The notes beneath the pieces were generated by a model, which saw only the letters and a list, made by a program, of their open reading frames with translations, was not told where the DNA came from and did not search any database. A program made the translations under genes and the position numbers. DNA of 64,000 nucleotides from Stomoxys calcitrans (Eukaryota > Arthropoda > Insecta > Diptera > Muscidae), in contig NC_081556.1 in NCBI RefSeq assembly GCF_963082655.1, forward strand, positions 152,654,389 through 152,718,388, in the 5' to 3' direction. Positions 11,198-23,743 of the stretch are shown here, in pieces. The number at the start of each line of letters is the position of its first letter. Position 1 is the stretch's first letter.

Positions 11198-12104
11198 TGT
11201 GTTTCAGATAAAGGCATTTATATTGCTATACTGTTAGCGAAGCGATATACATATACTATTTTCGTAGCATGGTATGTCACTGAAAGCTCTTTAATTGACG
11301 AAAATAAATATTCAAAGGATAATTTTGTTCCATATAAAGTAAAAGAAGGCAAAGCGGAGCGAGCCGGTTCAGCTAGTTGATATATAAAATTAAGAGCAGT
11401 ACCGTTTATACACGCAAACAAAAAAAATTATTTCAAAAATCCTATGAGTAAAGAACATATTGCTCTTAAAGCCATGTCCTTCGCACAGGATATAGGTAGT
11501 CAAAGGGTTAATTGCTTTTATGTTGTATCATATGAAGGAAATTATCTTTAGTCAACGAAGTTTAACAAATTAGAGGTTTACTTGTTGTACTTCATTGCTG
11601 TTGGCTGAAATGACTTACCTGCTTTAATTCCGAATCTTGCTGAAAATTGTTACACCCACTATGTTCATTTTGTACACCAAGTTCATTCGAATATCTTAGC
11701 TCATATAGCGAAACTAACCGTATAATAATTTTTCATAATATTCCCATCTTCATTAATTAGGGAAACGTAGAAAAGTAGATGGCACCCGCAAACCCATCCA
11801 TAATGATTATGGTCGCCTACACCAGTGTATAAAAAGTTATCTTCTAACAATTCCACTGCTCACATATTAACCGTCATCGTAGTTTTATTTTTGGAATATT
11901 CACAGTTTAAGCTGCAAAATTAACATTTTCAGGATGTGTTGGAGGGACAGTGTTTCAAAGCACTTACACTTTTCATGCATAGACGGGATACATTGAGATT
12001 TAGGTACCATATATGTGTATGACCAGAGTTATAGAAAAAGCATTTGTCAATCACTTCCAAATAGTTATGGAATCGCTGGAGATTTTGCAAATTTTGTTTA
12101 TAAC
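11198..12104. other. unique stretch with a Helitron-like terminus candidate
   Basis: Mostly AT-rich sequence without genes. At about 11350-11376 GCGGAGCGAGCCGGTTCAGC is followed by TAGT, which resembles the GC-rich 3' end followed by CTAG that Helitrons often carry. I cannot find the matching 5' end, so this is only noted. Confidence 0.35.
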
Positions 12105-13533
12105 CAGTAAGGAAAGGCAAAAGTAGGGCGGCGCAGACTATATATTACCCCACACCTACCCTACAATTATAAATTCGGGCAATATATGTATATGAGAGCT
12201 AAAGGGTGATTTTTTGAGGTTAGGATTTTCATGCATTAGTATTTGACAGATCACGTGGGATTTCAGACATGGTGTCAAAGAGAAAGATGCTCAGTATGCT
12301 TTGACATTTCATCATGAATAGACTTACTAACGAGCAACGCTTGCAAATCATTGAATTTTATTACCAAAATCAGTGTTCGGTTCGAAATGTGTTCATTCAC
12401 CGTAACGTTGCGTCCAACAGCATCTTTGAAAAAATACGGTCCAATGATTCCACCAGCGTACAAACCACACCAAACAGTGCATTTTTCGGAATGCATGGGC
12501 AGTTCTTGAACGGCTTTTGGTTGCTCTTCACTCCAAATGCGGCAATTTTGCTTATTTACGTAGCCATTCAACCAGAAATGAGCCTCATCGCTGAACAAAA
12601 TTTGTCAAAATTTGAACACATTTCGAACCGAACACTGATTTTGGTAATAAAATTCAATGATTTGCAAGCGTTGCTCGTTAGTAAGTCTATTCATGATGAA
12701 ATGTCAAAGCATACTGAGCATCTTTCTCTTTGACACCATGTCTGAAATCCCACGTGATCTGTCAAATACTAATGCATGAAAATCCTAACCTCAAAAAAAT
12801 CACCCTTTATATCTAAATGTGAAAGGATTTTGATGAAATCTCGCATATATGCTAAAATCAGTAAATAAACCATCCGCGCCAAATTTTGTGGAGATCGGTT
12901 AAAAATGGTAGCTACAAATATATACATATGGGAGCTATATCTAAATCGGAACCGATTTTGATTAAAATTTGCAGATACGTTAAGACCAGTGATAAAATAA
13001 TCCTTGCCAAATTTTGTGCAGATCGGTTGAAAATTGTAGCTGCTGCAGCCATTTAAGTGCAAATCGGGCGATACATATATATGGGAGCTATATCTAAATC
13101 TGTACCGATTTTGATGAAATTTTGGAAATATGTTAAAATCGGCAACAAAACAGTCGGTGCCGAATTTTGCGCAGATCGGTTGAAAATTGTCCTTTCTACG
13201 GAAATTTAAGTGGAAATCGGTCGATACATATATATGGGAGCTATATCTTAATCTGAACTGATTTTTACCAAAATCAAAAGCGTTCGCCCTTGAGCCGAAA
13301 AAGTGATATGTGCCAAATTTCGTGATATTTGGACAACAAATTCGATCTGCACTTTGATTACAAAAATACATGGACTCACGACGGACAAAGGGGCATGGCT
13401 AAATCGAATCAGACAATGATTCTGACTCGATCGGTATACTAATCAATGGGACTAGCTCTTCTCCTTCTTAGCCTTGCAAACAAATGCACAAATCTATAAT
13501 ACCCTGTACCACAGTGGTGATGTAGGGTATAAA
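12105..13533 (-). repeat. Family C element (C1), split by a fold-back mariner element
   Basis: The GC end is CAGTAAGGAAAGG..GGGCGGCGC at 12105 onward. The hairpin end at about 13495-13533 pairs ATACCCTGTACCAC with GTGGTGATGTAGGGTAT. GGAGCTAT recurs at 12931, 13084 and 13237, exactly 153 bp apart. A 606-bp fold-back element at 12202-12807 interrupts the first unit at a TA. A 200-codon minus-strand frame (12769-13371) runs through these monomers because 153 is a multiple of three; I do not regard it as a gene. Confidence 0.82.
12202..12807. mobile_element. fold-back Tc1/mariner derivative (copy 1)
   Basis: The 606-bp element is flanked by TA at 12200-12201 and 12808-12809. Ends are AAGGGTGATTTTTT and its reverse complement. 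Inverted arms of about 194 bp each carry the start of a transposase (MNRLTNEQRLQIIEFYYQNQ, plus strand from the left arm, minus strand from the right). Between them a minus-strand segment encodes FSDEAHFWLNGYVNKQNCRI to VGRNVTVN, including the first catalytic aspartate. The second and third catalytic residues are absent, so it must be non-autonomous. Confidence 0.9.
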
Positions 13534-13571
13534 GATGCGATTTACACAAAAGATTAGTTAAAAATTTCTTG
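13534..13571. other. linker between C1 and B2
   Basis: Short AT-rich spacer between two element ends. Confidence 0.5.
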
Positions 13572-14597
13572 TTATACCCTCCACCATAGGATAGGGGTAT
13601 ACTAATTTCATCATTCTGTTTGTAACACCTCGAAATATTCATCTAACACCCCATGAAGTATATATATTCTTGATCGTTATGGTATTTTATGTCGAACTAG
13701 CCATGTCCGTCCGTCTGTCTGTCGAAAGCACGCTTACTTTCGAAGGAGTAAAGCTAGCCGCTTAAAATTTTTCACAAATACTTCCTATTAGTGTAGGTCG
13801 GACGGGATTGTAAATGGGCTATACCGGTCCACGTATTGATATAGCTGCCATATAAACCGATCTGGGATCTTGACTTCTTGAGCCGCTAGAGGGCGCAACT
13901 CTTATCCGATTTGGCTGAAATATTGCATGAGGTGTTTTGTTATGACTTCCAACAACTGTGCGAAGTATGGTTCAAATCGGTCCATAACCGGATACAGCTT
14001 CCATATAAACCGATCTAGGGTCTTGACATCTTGAGCCACTATAGGACTCAATTATTATCAGATTTGGCTGAAATTTTGCATGAGGTCTTTTGTTATGACT
14101 TTCAACAACTGTGCCGAGAATAGTTAAAATCGGCCCATAACCGGATACAGCTTCCATATAAACCGATCTGGGGTCTTGAATTCTTGAGCCACTAGAGGGC
14201 GCAATTCATATCCGATTTAGCTGAAATTTTGTACAACGGCTTCTCTTATGACATTTAACATATGTGTCGAAAATGGCATGAATCGGTTTATAGCCTAATG
14301 CACCTCCCCTATAAACCGATCTCCCTTTTTTATTTCTTCAGCCCCTAAATTGCGCAATTCTTACTAGATTTGGCTGAAATTTTACACAATGACTTGTATT
14401 ATGGTCTCCAATATTCAGTTCAATTATGGTCCAAAATGAGCCATAACTTGATATTGTTCCAATAACATAGCAATTATTTTCTTGTATCCTTTGTTTGCCT
14501 CAAAAGAGATACCGTGGCAAGAGTTCGACAAGTGCGATCCATAGTGGAGGGTATATAAGATTCGGCCCGGCCAAACTTAGCACATTCTTACTTGTTT
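13572..14597 (+). repeat. Family B element (B2), near complete
   Basis: It runs from TATACCCTCCACCATAGGAT to GTGGAGGGTATA, TTCGGCCCGGCC and TTACTTGTTT. About five diverged monomers; the microsatellite is short here (CCGTCCGTCTGTCTGTCG). The palindrome has one mismatch (GGCCAAAC). Confidence 0.87.
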
Positions 14598-15655
14598 TTG
14601 TTTTGTCACTGTTTCAGCATATTTTGAGCGTATTTTGAGCGTGATTATCACCATTCTTCTCCTTCGTGGGATATTTACATGTCATAGTAGTTTTCCTGAA
14701 CGATTTAATGTCATTTTGGTACCGCTTGCCATTATATTGTGTTCTGTCATTTGCCTAATAGCCATAATTAAAAGATGTTTAATTTTCTTGGGAATGTTCT
14801 ACTATTTCTAGGCCGTTTCCTTACTCCCTTTCAGTTGTGGCCATTTCTTCAGACGGGTGACATTTCCCTTTTTTGTTGTTGCTGTTTTAATTTTTACACA
14901 TTTTAATTTGCAACGGTGGTTGTTGTGGGGTGGTGGCAATGTTGGCTCTCGGTTTTGCCACAAAATTCCATTAATCAAATTAAAAAAGTTCATCGCTCCA
15001 TCTACCGTAATGCTGAAGGATTCATTTGCCGCCACCACTCCCCCATCCATAATCCTGGTAATGTGGTGCTCTGGTGAATTTGTGTTTTCCTTCATGTGGC
15101 ATTAACGTCTTAATAGATTGCGGAAAAAGGAGATCTGGCAGTGGCTGTCGCTGTATTTCCCTGCTCATTTGTTTTTGTTTTCTTTGCAGCAAAAAAGAAT
15201 AGTAAAAAATTAATTATAATGTAAGCATAACGAAAGGAAACAAAAAAAATGAACAAATCGTTTTTCTTCACATAAATGCTCAGTGATGTATGACAAAAGG
15301 ATGTCTTTATTAAAAAATTTTATGTTTTTTAATACCACCTTGGACATATTTATGAAAAATGTTTAAAGGATGTATGTGTTATGTGGAGGGATGGAGAAGT
15401 TAACTTAAGGCTTTTTTTTTTTGATTATTTGCTTTATCGGCCAAAGGAATCCATCAATTTCAGTTGTCTCTTCTAGGCGATGCCCAAGACTGTTCATTTG
15501 GACCAAGGATAAGGCTTTTGGGATTATTAGAGGATATTTTGTTTTTTATGAAATTGATATCCTTGTAATTGTGGTTTGGAGGAAATTGTTTATTTTTTGT
15601 AAATCTTGGGCATAAGTCTCTGACCAAGGACAATAGGGTAATAACTAAGATTGAT
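14598..15655. other. unique island
   Basis: No repeat family recognised. A 95-codon minus-strand frame at 14808-15095 has low-complexity composition and no motif I know; I leave it uncalled. Confidence 0.5.
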
Positions 15656-17413
15656 GGCTCCTCACCATTTAAAATTTTGTTCATTCCATTCATTAGAGCC
15701 CTATATTTCAATGGTCGGTAAATATATATGACAGATTTAAGGGTGTTTTGAGGGATGGGGAGGTTCCCCAGACACTTAACCCTGAACAATATATATCAGC
15801 ATCGGGCTCTACTCTCAAATACCATTCATTTAAGCCTCATATGGCTATTCATTAAAGGGGAGTTTATGGGATGAAGCGTCCCCAAACACTTGTCTTCAAC
15901 AATTGGTTATGAAATTAGTTTTCCAATCTCAAATACCTTTCATTTAAGCCACATATTACCATAGTCGGTAAATTTGTACTCGTTGAGGAAGGGGCGGTGA
16001 CCCAATTACAATGTCACACATTTCGATATCAGATTCGCATTCTACTCCCAAATATCTTTATTTGACCCCCATATGGGAAAGAAAATTGGTCCCGAAAATG
16101 GGTATACATTTTGCGCTCTACTCCCCAATACCTGTCATTTGACACCCAGAAGCTCTTAGCCCTTAAAATTATCAGCATCGTGAAATACTCTCAAATATCA
16201 TTTATTTAAACCCCAAATTACCATTGGTCTTGGATATTTAAGAGGTATGGGCCCTAAAAACTATTAAAAGCGAGCTCCACTCTCTTTAAGACCCAAATTG
16301 TCATGGTGAGAAAATACGTTCTATTTGGGGTTTGTTATGGTGGTGGGATGTTCCCTAGACATAATGAGATTCACGGTCCAATCCCAAATACCTTTAATTT
16401 GAGCCCCATTTTCCATAGTCGGCAAACATGTTCGGTTTGGGGGTTTTTTGGGGGATGGGGCGACGTCTCAGTGACTTGGCTTTGAAAATAAATATCAGAT
16501 TCATGTTTTACTCTAAAAAACGTCCTTTATGAGCCTCAAATTGGAATGGCCAGTAAATACTTCCTTCTTGGGTGGTGTTATGGGGGGGAGGGGGTGTCCC
16601 CTTAGACACTTTTCCCGAACATTGATAGCAGATTCTCGCAGTACTTCGTTAGACCTTTCATTTGTGCCCCATATTGCTATGGCCATAAATTTGTCTTCTT
16701 TGGGAGATGTTCTCGGGTATGGGCGGCCCCCCAAATACTCGGTCCCACATCTGGATCTGGATGGATTCTACACTTAAATACCTTTTATTTAAGCGCCATA
16801 TTGCCATTTTCAGTAAATAAGTTCTGTTTGGGGGGTATTTTGGGGAAGGGCCACCCCCCAGAAACGTGGTCCCTCATGTGGATATTAGATTCGTATTCTA
16901 CTCACAAATACCTTTCATTTGAGTCCCATATTGCCATGGTCGGTAAATATGTCCGATTTAGGGGTGTTTTGGGGCTTGGGGTGGTCGCCCTAGCACTTGG
17001 TCCGACAATTGGATATCAGATACGTTTTCTTATCCTAAATACCTTTCATTTGAGTCCATATTGTAGTGATTGGTCTAAATATATGTTTGGTAGGTTTTAG
17101 GGTGGGGCAGCCCCCCTAGGTACCCCAGTCGAAATTAGGATACCAAATTTTTATTTTTAGGGATCATATGAGAGCCCACAAAATTTAGCTTAAATCGCAC
17201 CACCAATCTCCGAGATCTAGCGTTTCTGAAAATTACGGTAAGGGGGAGGGTCCGCCCTCCTTCAAATATTAAAAAAAATTTAGTACCACGGGATTATTAT
17301 GCAACATCTGGGAAAATTTCACGAAAATCGGTTCTGCCGTTTTTGAGTCTATTAGTAACACACAAACAAACAAACCTACAAACAAACACAAATTGATTTT
17401 TATATATAAGATA
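15656..17413 (+). repeat. Family D tandem array (D2), longest copy
   Basis: About a dozen units of roughly 131 bp: the landmark CCTTTCATTT (or CCTTTTATTT) lies at 16781, 16911 and 17042. Each unit has G-rich runs such as GGGGTGTTTTGGGGCTTGGG. The block ends with a conserved terminus: AAAATTTCACGAAAATCGG, TTCTGCCGTTTTTGAGTCTA, several ACAAACAAAC, then TTTTTATATATAAGATA. Confidence 0.82.
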
Positions 17414-18005
17414 GGTGTAGGTCGGTTGGGATTGTAAATGGACCAAATCGGTTCATGATCTGATTGGGTCTTGAGCATCTAGAGGTCACAATTCTTATCC
17501 GATTTGGCTGAAATTGTGCTGCACGAAGTGTTCTGTTAAGACTTCCAATAACTGTGCTAAATATGGTTCAAATCGGTGCATACCCTGATATAGCTGCCAC
17601 ATAAGCCGATCTGGGATCTTGACTACTTAGGTCTCTAGAGGGCGCAATTCTTATTTGATTTGGCAGAAATTTTGCATGAAGTAGTTTGTTATGACTTCCA
17701 ACAACTGTGCTAAGTATGATTCAAATCGGTCCATAACCTTTTATAGTTGCCCTATACACCGATCTTGGATCTTGACTTCTTCAGCAACTAGAGGGCCTAA
17801 TTCTCATCCGATTTGACTGAAATTCTGCATGAAGTGTTGTGTTATGACTTTACGAAACTGTGCTAAGTAAGGTTCAAATCGGTACGTAACCCGATATGGC
17901 TGCCGTATAAACCGATCTGCAATCTTGACTTCTTCAGCCTCTAGAGGGCGCAATTTTAGTGTGATTTTGCTGAAATTTCGTACAATTGCTCCTACAATAA
18001 AAAGT
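17414..18005 (+). repeat. Family B array fragment
   Basis: It begins at GTGTAGGTCGGTTGGGATTG, an internal point just inside the usual hairpin end, so the left end is missing, apparently replaced by the D2 terminus. Three to four B monomers follow. Confidence 0.8.
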
Positions 18006-18290
18006 TGCTTCTACAAAAAAATTTCATGGCGTCTACTGCAATTCACTTTCTAACTGTTATCGGAATTTAGTAATAAATATGCCTTTCATGGGTCATAACC
18101 TAAATGGTAATATCCCAAGCTAGGCCATAATTGGCAATCATTTTTAAGATGAAATAAAACACCCTGTTCCAAATTCCAGCTAAAACACATATAAACTGCA
18201 TCTCTTATGTTTTGAAGCCTTTTCACGTGGTGATCCGCCTATATGGCAGCTACAGCCAAACAGGGTCGGATCTTGACCACTAGCAACTCC
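18006..18290 (-). repeat. degenerate A-like monomers
   Basis: Phrases such as CTATATGGCAGCTACAGCC and AATAAATATGCCTTTCATGG recall family A, but only one to two damaged units are recognisable. Confidence 0.5.
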
Positions 18291-19209
18291 CAGTGATTCC
18301 AAGGCTATTTGAAATGTAATATTTGCATTTAATTACAAACAACTGGGAACTGAAAATTAAATCTTAAAGTTCATTTCTCTTCAATCAATGCGACATTGAG
18401 AACAATGATAAAAATCTATTGACTACAATTCCTACTGGCAATTGTTTTCAATTTTAATCCTTTGAACGTGCTCGCATACAATTTTTCATTTTACAATAAA
18501 CAAAACAAATGAGCAAAGGGTAGAATGGGGGAAAGGAAAAGTTAGGGAAGAGGGAAATATACAATTGTTCATTATGTCCATTGTTGATTCAGTCAATCAT
18601 TCACTCACTCAGAATAATGTTTAATTCCTTTGCCGGACGGATGTTTGCCTATGGACAGTCTCTTGTTATAATGTGCTAGTGCTTGTTGGTGCCCCCATGG
18701 AAATTTTCCGTTTCAACTTTTCATTTGAGTTTGAGCCAACATAGCAAAAAGGGGGTGTGTGTTGGGGGCGAGTAGTGACAATTTATTTGCTGTTGACTTC
18801 CTGTGGCGTTCTACATCCCTTTAGCAAAATTCACAATGCTCGGCGCCATCAACTTTGGTCTCGAGCATGGCCAGTAATGTGTTTTCGAACGGACAATGCC
18901 CCGGCAAACTGACTCACGCAACAGGCTTAACTAATAAAGGACATTAACATGTAGTTTAACTCTCTCCACCACCCACTAACAGCATTATGGCCAAAAACCA
19001 ACTAGTTTTCAATCATGTCTTTCCTGAGTCACATGGCATTGCGACTGGGACTGGAAAGTTCACTTTATTTGCCATGGCTTTCTTTTTTCAAACAAATTTA
19101 TATGAACTAACAAGCTTGTTGTGTCTGTCAACCAGAGTTGCCAGTTTGGTGAATTTTTTTTTTTTGAATTTTAAATTTTGGATAAATTTTTTATAAAAAA
19201 AATCTGAAG
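18291..19209. other. unique island
   Basis: No gene or repeat family recognised; mildly AT-rich with T runs near 19145-19190. Confidence 0.5.
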
Positions 19210-19545
19210 AAATTTTCGGGGAAAATCAAATCAAATTTGAGCAAAATTTTGAAATTTTGTACGTAGACTTTTCCTACGATACACAAACAATGGTTCCAAT
19301 CGATATAAAAACTGATATAGCCTCCATATAATCTGATCTCCCGAATATTCTTCTTAAAGCGCTAGAGGACTCAACTCTTTTCCGATTTGGCTGATATTTT
19401 GCATGTTGACTTTTCCCAAGACATCCAACAGATGAATCGAGTTTGCTTCCAATCGGTCCTTAACCTGATATAGCTTCGATATAAATTGATCTCCGGAATA
19501 TACCTCTTGAGGCTATAGGGGACGCAATTCTTATTCTAGCATATA
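19210..19545 (+). repeat. degenerate B-like fragment
   Basis: Two diverged B units (TGATATAGCCTCCATATAAT.., GGCTGATATTTTGCATG) without either terminus. Confidence 0.65.
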
Positions 19546-19580
19546 AGTAAAAAACCCATGGAGGACCTCCCATTATCCTT

Positions 19581-20665
19581 TTTATACCCACCACCAAAGG
19601 ATGGGGGTATATTAATTTTTTCATACCGTTTGCGACACATCGATATATCCATTTCCGACCCTATAAAGTATATATATTCTTGATCAGCGTAAAAATCTAA
19701 GAAGATCTAGCCATGTCCCCCGTCTGTCCGGCCGTCTGTCCGTCCGTCTGTCCGTCTATCCGTCCGTCTGTCCGTACGTCTGTACATCCGTCTGTCCGTC
19801 CGTCTGTTGAACGTTACAGTCTTTAAAAATAGGGATATTGAGCTGAAAATATGAAAAGATTCTTTTTTTGTCAATAAGCGGGATAAGTTCGAAGATGAGC
19901 TATATCGGACTATATCTTGATATAGCCCCCATTTAGACCGATCCGCCGATTTAGGGTCTTGGGCCCATAAAAGTCACATTTATTATCCGATTTTGCTGAA
20001 ATTTGGGACAGTGAGTTGTGTTTGGCCACCCGAAATCATTCTTCAATTTGGCCCAGATCGGTTCAGATTTGGATATAGCTGCATATAGACCGATTTCTCG
20101 GTTTAACGTTTTGGGCCCATAAAAGGCGCATTTTTTTCCAATTTCGCCGAAATTTGGGACAGTGAGTTGTATTAGGCCCTTCGATACTTTTCTGCAATAT
20201 AGCCCTGATCGGCTCAGATTTGGATATAGCTGCCACATAGACCGATCTCTCGATTTAGGGTCTTGGGCCCGTAAAAGGCGCATTTATTATCCGATTTCGC
20301 CGAAATTTCGAACAGTGAGTTGTGTTAGATCCTTCAACATTCCTCTTCAATTTGGCTCAGATCGGTTCAGATGTGGATATTGCTGCCATATAGACCGATC
20401 TCTCGATTTAAGGTTTTGGGCCCTTAAAATGCGCATATATTATCTGATTTCACCGAAATTTGGAATGTTAGGCTTTTCGACATATACTGGATATGGCTAC
20501 CAAAAAGACCAATATTTTGTTCTAAAAAATTGAACAAGGACTTGGTACTCAATATCTATGTTGTATTTGGTTCAATTGGACCATATTTCGATAAAGCTGC
20601 TATGGGAGCTTAAATTATGCATTTTTCAGCGGATTATGATGAATTTTTCAAGTGAAAGAGATTCG
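19581..20665 (+). repeat. Family A element (A3), palindrome end lost
   Basis: The left hairpin TATACCCACCACCAAAGG..GGGGGTATA is clear. Next comes the spacer with TGATCAGCGTAAAAATCTA, then an unusually long microsatellite and monomers with GCTGC at 20078, 20229 and 20382. The last part (ACCAATATTTTGTTCTA, GCTTAAATTATGCATTTTTC) matches the pre-terminal part of the A copy ending at 57613, but the GGCC palindrome is absent. Confidence 0.83.
19717..19808. repeat. expanded (CCGT/CTGT)n microsatellite
   Basis: About 90 bp of interrupted CCGT, CTGT and GTCC tetranucleotides, the longest example of this microsatellite in the window. Confidence 0.88.
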
Positions 20666-21500
20666 ATACAAAGATGTTATATAATGGCCAAATTTGGAAG
20701 GCAGTTAAGAGTTATTTTTACTTTGTTTGTTTCTAAATGCGGATTCTTCTCAAGTTTCCCGCTGCGTCATTCCGCCTCGATTTTCAACATTTCCCAGATA
20801 GTTGTGGTGGTGGCAACTCTGTTCCCTTCATTACCGTGTAAATGATGTCCTTTGTCTATCTATGATCCAGTGGCACGGCATTTGTAATGTAACCATGATT
20901 CTTATGTAAAAGCAGCTAGTAAAGAGAGAAAAAAAAATTGAAACAACATGAGCGTGAACACAAGCACAACATAAAACATTTTTTTTCATTATTTGGCTCT
21001 ACTGTCCTGTTCATTTTACCATACTGAGCTACAACAAGCAAAAAGCGAAGAGTGCATTGCCGCTCACATGGCTCTTGGCTCGGTGTCATCCTTGTCGTTC
21101 CAGCCAGGCAATTGTATTCACTTTGATTGTTGTCAAAAGTTTTAGTGTTAATAACTAAAACGTGATGGTAATTGTCGTGACGGCATTAATGGTGATTTCT
21201 ATTTACTTACAATTTGCAATTCATTTTCTACCAACTCCCTCCCCCTCACCACCCGGCCATTGTGCAACCAAGCCTTTTTTCTGGTTGGTCCTTTCGTTTG
21301 TTCGTTGGCCCATCCTTTAAACGGTCGACTTAATATGCCGAGATGTGCGAGATACAGCGAGTTTTTTTTTTCTCATTTTGCTCTCTGTGTTGAATTTAAT
21401 ACTCAATGATTATGTGGCAAATGGGTTCCAAACGCAACTCAGTTATTGTTTCATGTCATTTATTTGACATCCTGCATAACATTAAATAAAAAGTTATAAT
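20666..21500. other. unique island
   Basis: No gene, RNA or repeat recognised. Confidence 0.5.
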
Positions 21501-22045
21501 AAAATGGTTCAGCATTTGGCCATAAAGTTTATTTGAAATTTAATGGAATGAAAATTTTGGGAGTTTAGAACCATGTCGGAACCACGATGATATAATTTGA
21601 TATTAGCCCTGGACCGATTTGAACCATACTTGACACAGTTGTTAGAAGTGATATCAAAACACGTCGTGCAAAATTTCATTCCAATCGGATAAGAATTGCG
21701 CACTCTAGAGGCTCAAGAAGTCAAGACCCAAGATCGGTTTATATGGCAGCTATATCAAAACATGGACCGATATGGCCCATTTACAATACCAACCGACCTA
21801 CACTAATAAGAAGTATTTGTGTAAAATTTCAAGCGGCAAGCTTTACTCCTTCGGAAGTTAGCGTGCTTTCGACAGACAGACTGACAGACGGACAGACAGA
21901 CGGACGGACATGGGAAGATCGACATAAAATGTCGCGACGATCAAGAATATATATACTTTATGGGGTCTCAGACGGATATTTCGAGTAGTTACAAACAGAA
22001 TGACGAAATTAGTATACCCCCCCTCTTTGGTGGAGGGTATAAAAA
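21501..22045 (-). repeat. Family B element, hairpin-end half
   Basis: Roughly two monomers lead into GACAGACGGACGGACATGG, GACGATCAAGAATATATA, and the hairpin end TATACCCCCCCTCTTTGGTGG..GGGTATA. The palindrome end is missing. Confidence 0.83.
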
Positions 22046-22671
22046 TGAAATTGTTGTGCTTTGTTTGTTTATTTCTTAGTTTGTTTGTCAACTCAATATA
22101 GACTCAAAAACGGCTGAACCGATTTTCATGAAATTTTCACAGATGGTAGCGTTTGGGCCTCCGGTGAAAATAGGGTACTAAATTTTTTGATATCCAAAGG
22201 GGGGCGGACCTTCCTTCATACCCCAATTTTCAAAAACGCCAGATCTCGATTTAAGCGAAATTTTGTATGCCACCATATGGTACCCCAAAAACGCGAAATT
22301 GGTAAAAAAAATTTGGAGTCAAATAACTTGGGGGAACGCCCCATCCCAAAACCCACCCGAACGAATACCGATTGGGACAATATGGGTATCAAATGAAAGA
22401 TATTTAAGAGTATAGTACGAATTTGGTACACAAATTTCACTCTTAATTTTCGGGAGGGTCCCCCACCCACAAAAATGCCCCAAGGGGACACTTTTGCCGC
22501 TTTGGCAATATGGGTATCAAATGAAAGGTATTTAAGACTAGAGTACGAACTTAGTATTAAAATGCTACACTAAGTATCGGAGGGTGCCCCCTACCCCCAA
22601 AAACACCACCAAACAGGACATTTTAACCGCTTTGAGCAATATGGGTATCAAATAAAAGGTATTTAAAAGTA
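22046..22671 (-). repeat. Family D array (D3), first part
   Basis: It opens with the D terminus in reverse: TTTGTTTGTTTATTTC, GACTCAAAAACGGCTGAACC, GATTTTCATGAAATTTTCAC. Units with TGGGTATCAAATGAAAGGTA follow until a small MITE interrupts at 22672. Confidence 0.8.
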
Positions 22672-22908
22672 TTGGGTTGCCCAAAAAGTAATTGCGGATT
22701 TTTCATATAGTCGGCGTTGACAAATTTTTTACAGCTTGTGACTCTGCAATTGCATTCTTTCTTCTGTCAGTTATCAGCTGTTACTTTTAGCTTGCTTTAG
22801 AAAAAAAGTGTAAAAAAAGTATATTTGATTAAAGTTCATTCTAAGTTTTATTAAAAATGCATTTACTTTCATTTAAAAAATTCGCAATTACTTTTTGAGC
22901 AAGCCGAT
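22672..22908. mobile_element. small mariner-like MITE
   Basis: About 237 bp with inverted ends: TTGGGTTGCCCAAAAAGTAA at the left, and the reverse complement of TCGGCTTGCTCAAAAAGTAA at the right, alignable over about 30 bp with few mismatches. The left flank is TA; the right duplication is blurred. The AT-rich interior has no coding capacity. It splits a family D unit, whose text continues on both sides. Confidence 0.75.
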
Positions 22909-23743
22909 TGGGAAAATATGGATATCAAATGAAAGCTATTTAAAGGTAGAGTCCAATGGTGATATCCAAATTATTCCTTTGCGTCTGAGGAGCCTCTCCA
23001 ACCACCAAAAACCCCTCAACAGGAAATATTTGCCGATTTTGACAATATGAGTATCAAACGAAAGATATTTAAGCTGAATACACATCTGATATAAGAATTT
23101 GGTCTAAGGTTTCTGCGGGGCCTCCCTAACCCCAAAAACCCTCAAAACGGGCATTAATGTCCAACTTCACAAGATGGGCATCGAGTGAAAGGTCTTTGGG
23201 AGTTGACTACGAATTTGGTATGCACAATTAGGACAGAGTCTGGGACCGCCCCACCCACTAAATACCCTTCAATAGAACTTGTAGTTCGATCGGGATAATA
23301 TGTCAATTAAAAGAAAGGTCTATGATAATATATTTCGATTCTAATGTTTGTATAAGGATTCAAGTATCTGGGTCACATCCTACCGTTCCGCAAGATATTA
23401 GACCGCGACAATAAAAGACTCAAATAAATAGTCGTTTGGTACATAGCGTCGGGTGGAGCGACCCTATCCTCCGAATAAATCCAACGACAAACTGTTGTGT
23501 AGGGTGACCGAGAATATATTGTACTCAAATCAAAGGGCGTGTCTGAGGGCAATCCCCCTTCCCCATATCCTACCCAAAAAAGGGTATTAAAAGTAATATA
23601 TGAATAACATAACATAATATATGAAGGCCGATGAGGATAGAATAGGACAGAAATAAAAGGCCTTTGGTAGTAGAGTACACTTTTTACCCTCAAATTGGGA
23701 TGAACACAGGAGGACCTGCGGATCTTTAATATCTGACACCTGA
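22909..23743 (-). repeat. Family D array (D3), second part
   Basis: Units continue with ATATGGATATCAAATGAAAG and similar phrases, becoming more diverged toward the right, where a SINE begins. Confidence 0.75.

Noticed and set aside
11350..11376. Helitron 3' terminus
   Set aside because: The GC-rich run and CTAG are suggestive, but no matching 5' end or second copy exists in the window; kept only as a remark.
12314..12733. 139-codon plus-strand frame starting MNRLTNEQRLQIIEF
   Set aside because: Only the first ~27 residues are transposase. The rest is antisense reading through the inverted centre and the opposite arm of the fold-back element.
12769..13371. 200-codon minus-strand open frame with repeated RFRYSSHIYV text
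   Set aside because: It lies on C monomers whose 153-bp period keeps frames open. The peptide repeats every 51 residues and has no protein-like domain.
14808..15095. 95-codon minus-strand frame as a host gene
   Set aside because: No recognisable domain, start context or splice signals; composition fits random open frame in unique DNA.
20162..20533. 123-codon plus-strand open frame
   Set aside because: It is pure family A monomer sequence; the same peptide pattern appears in other A and B copies on either strand.
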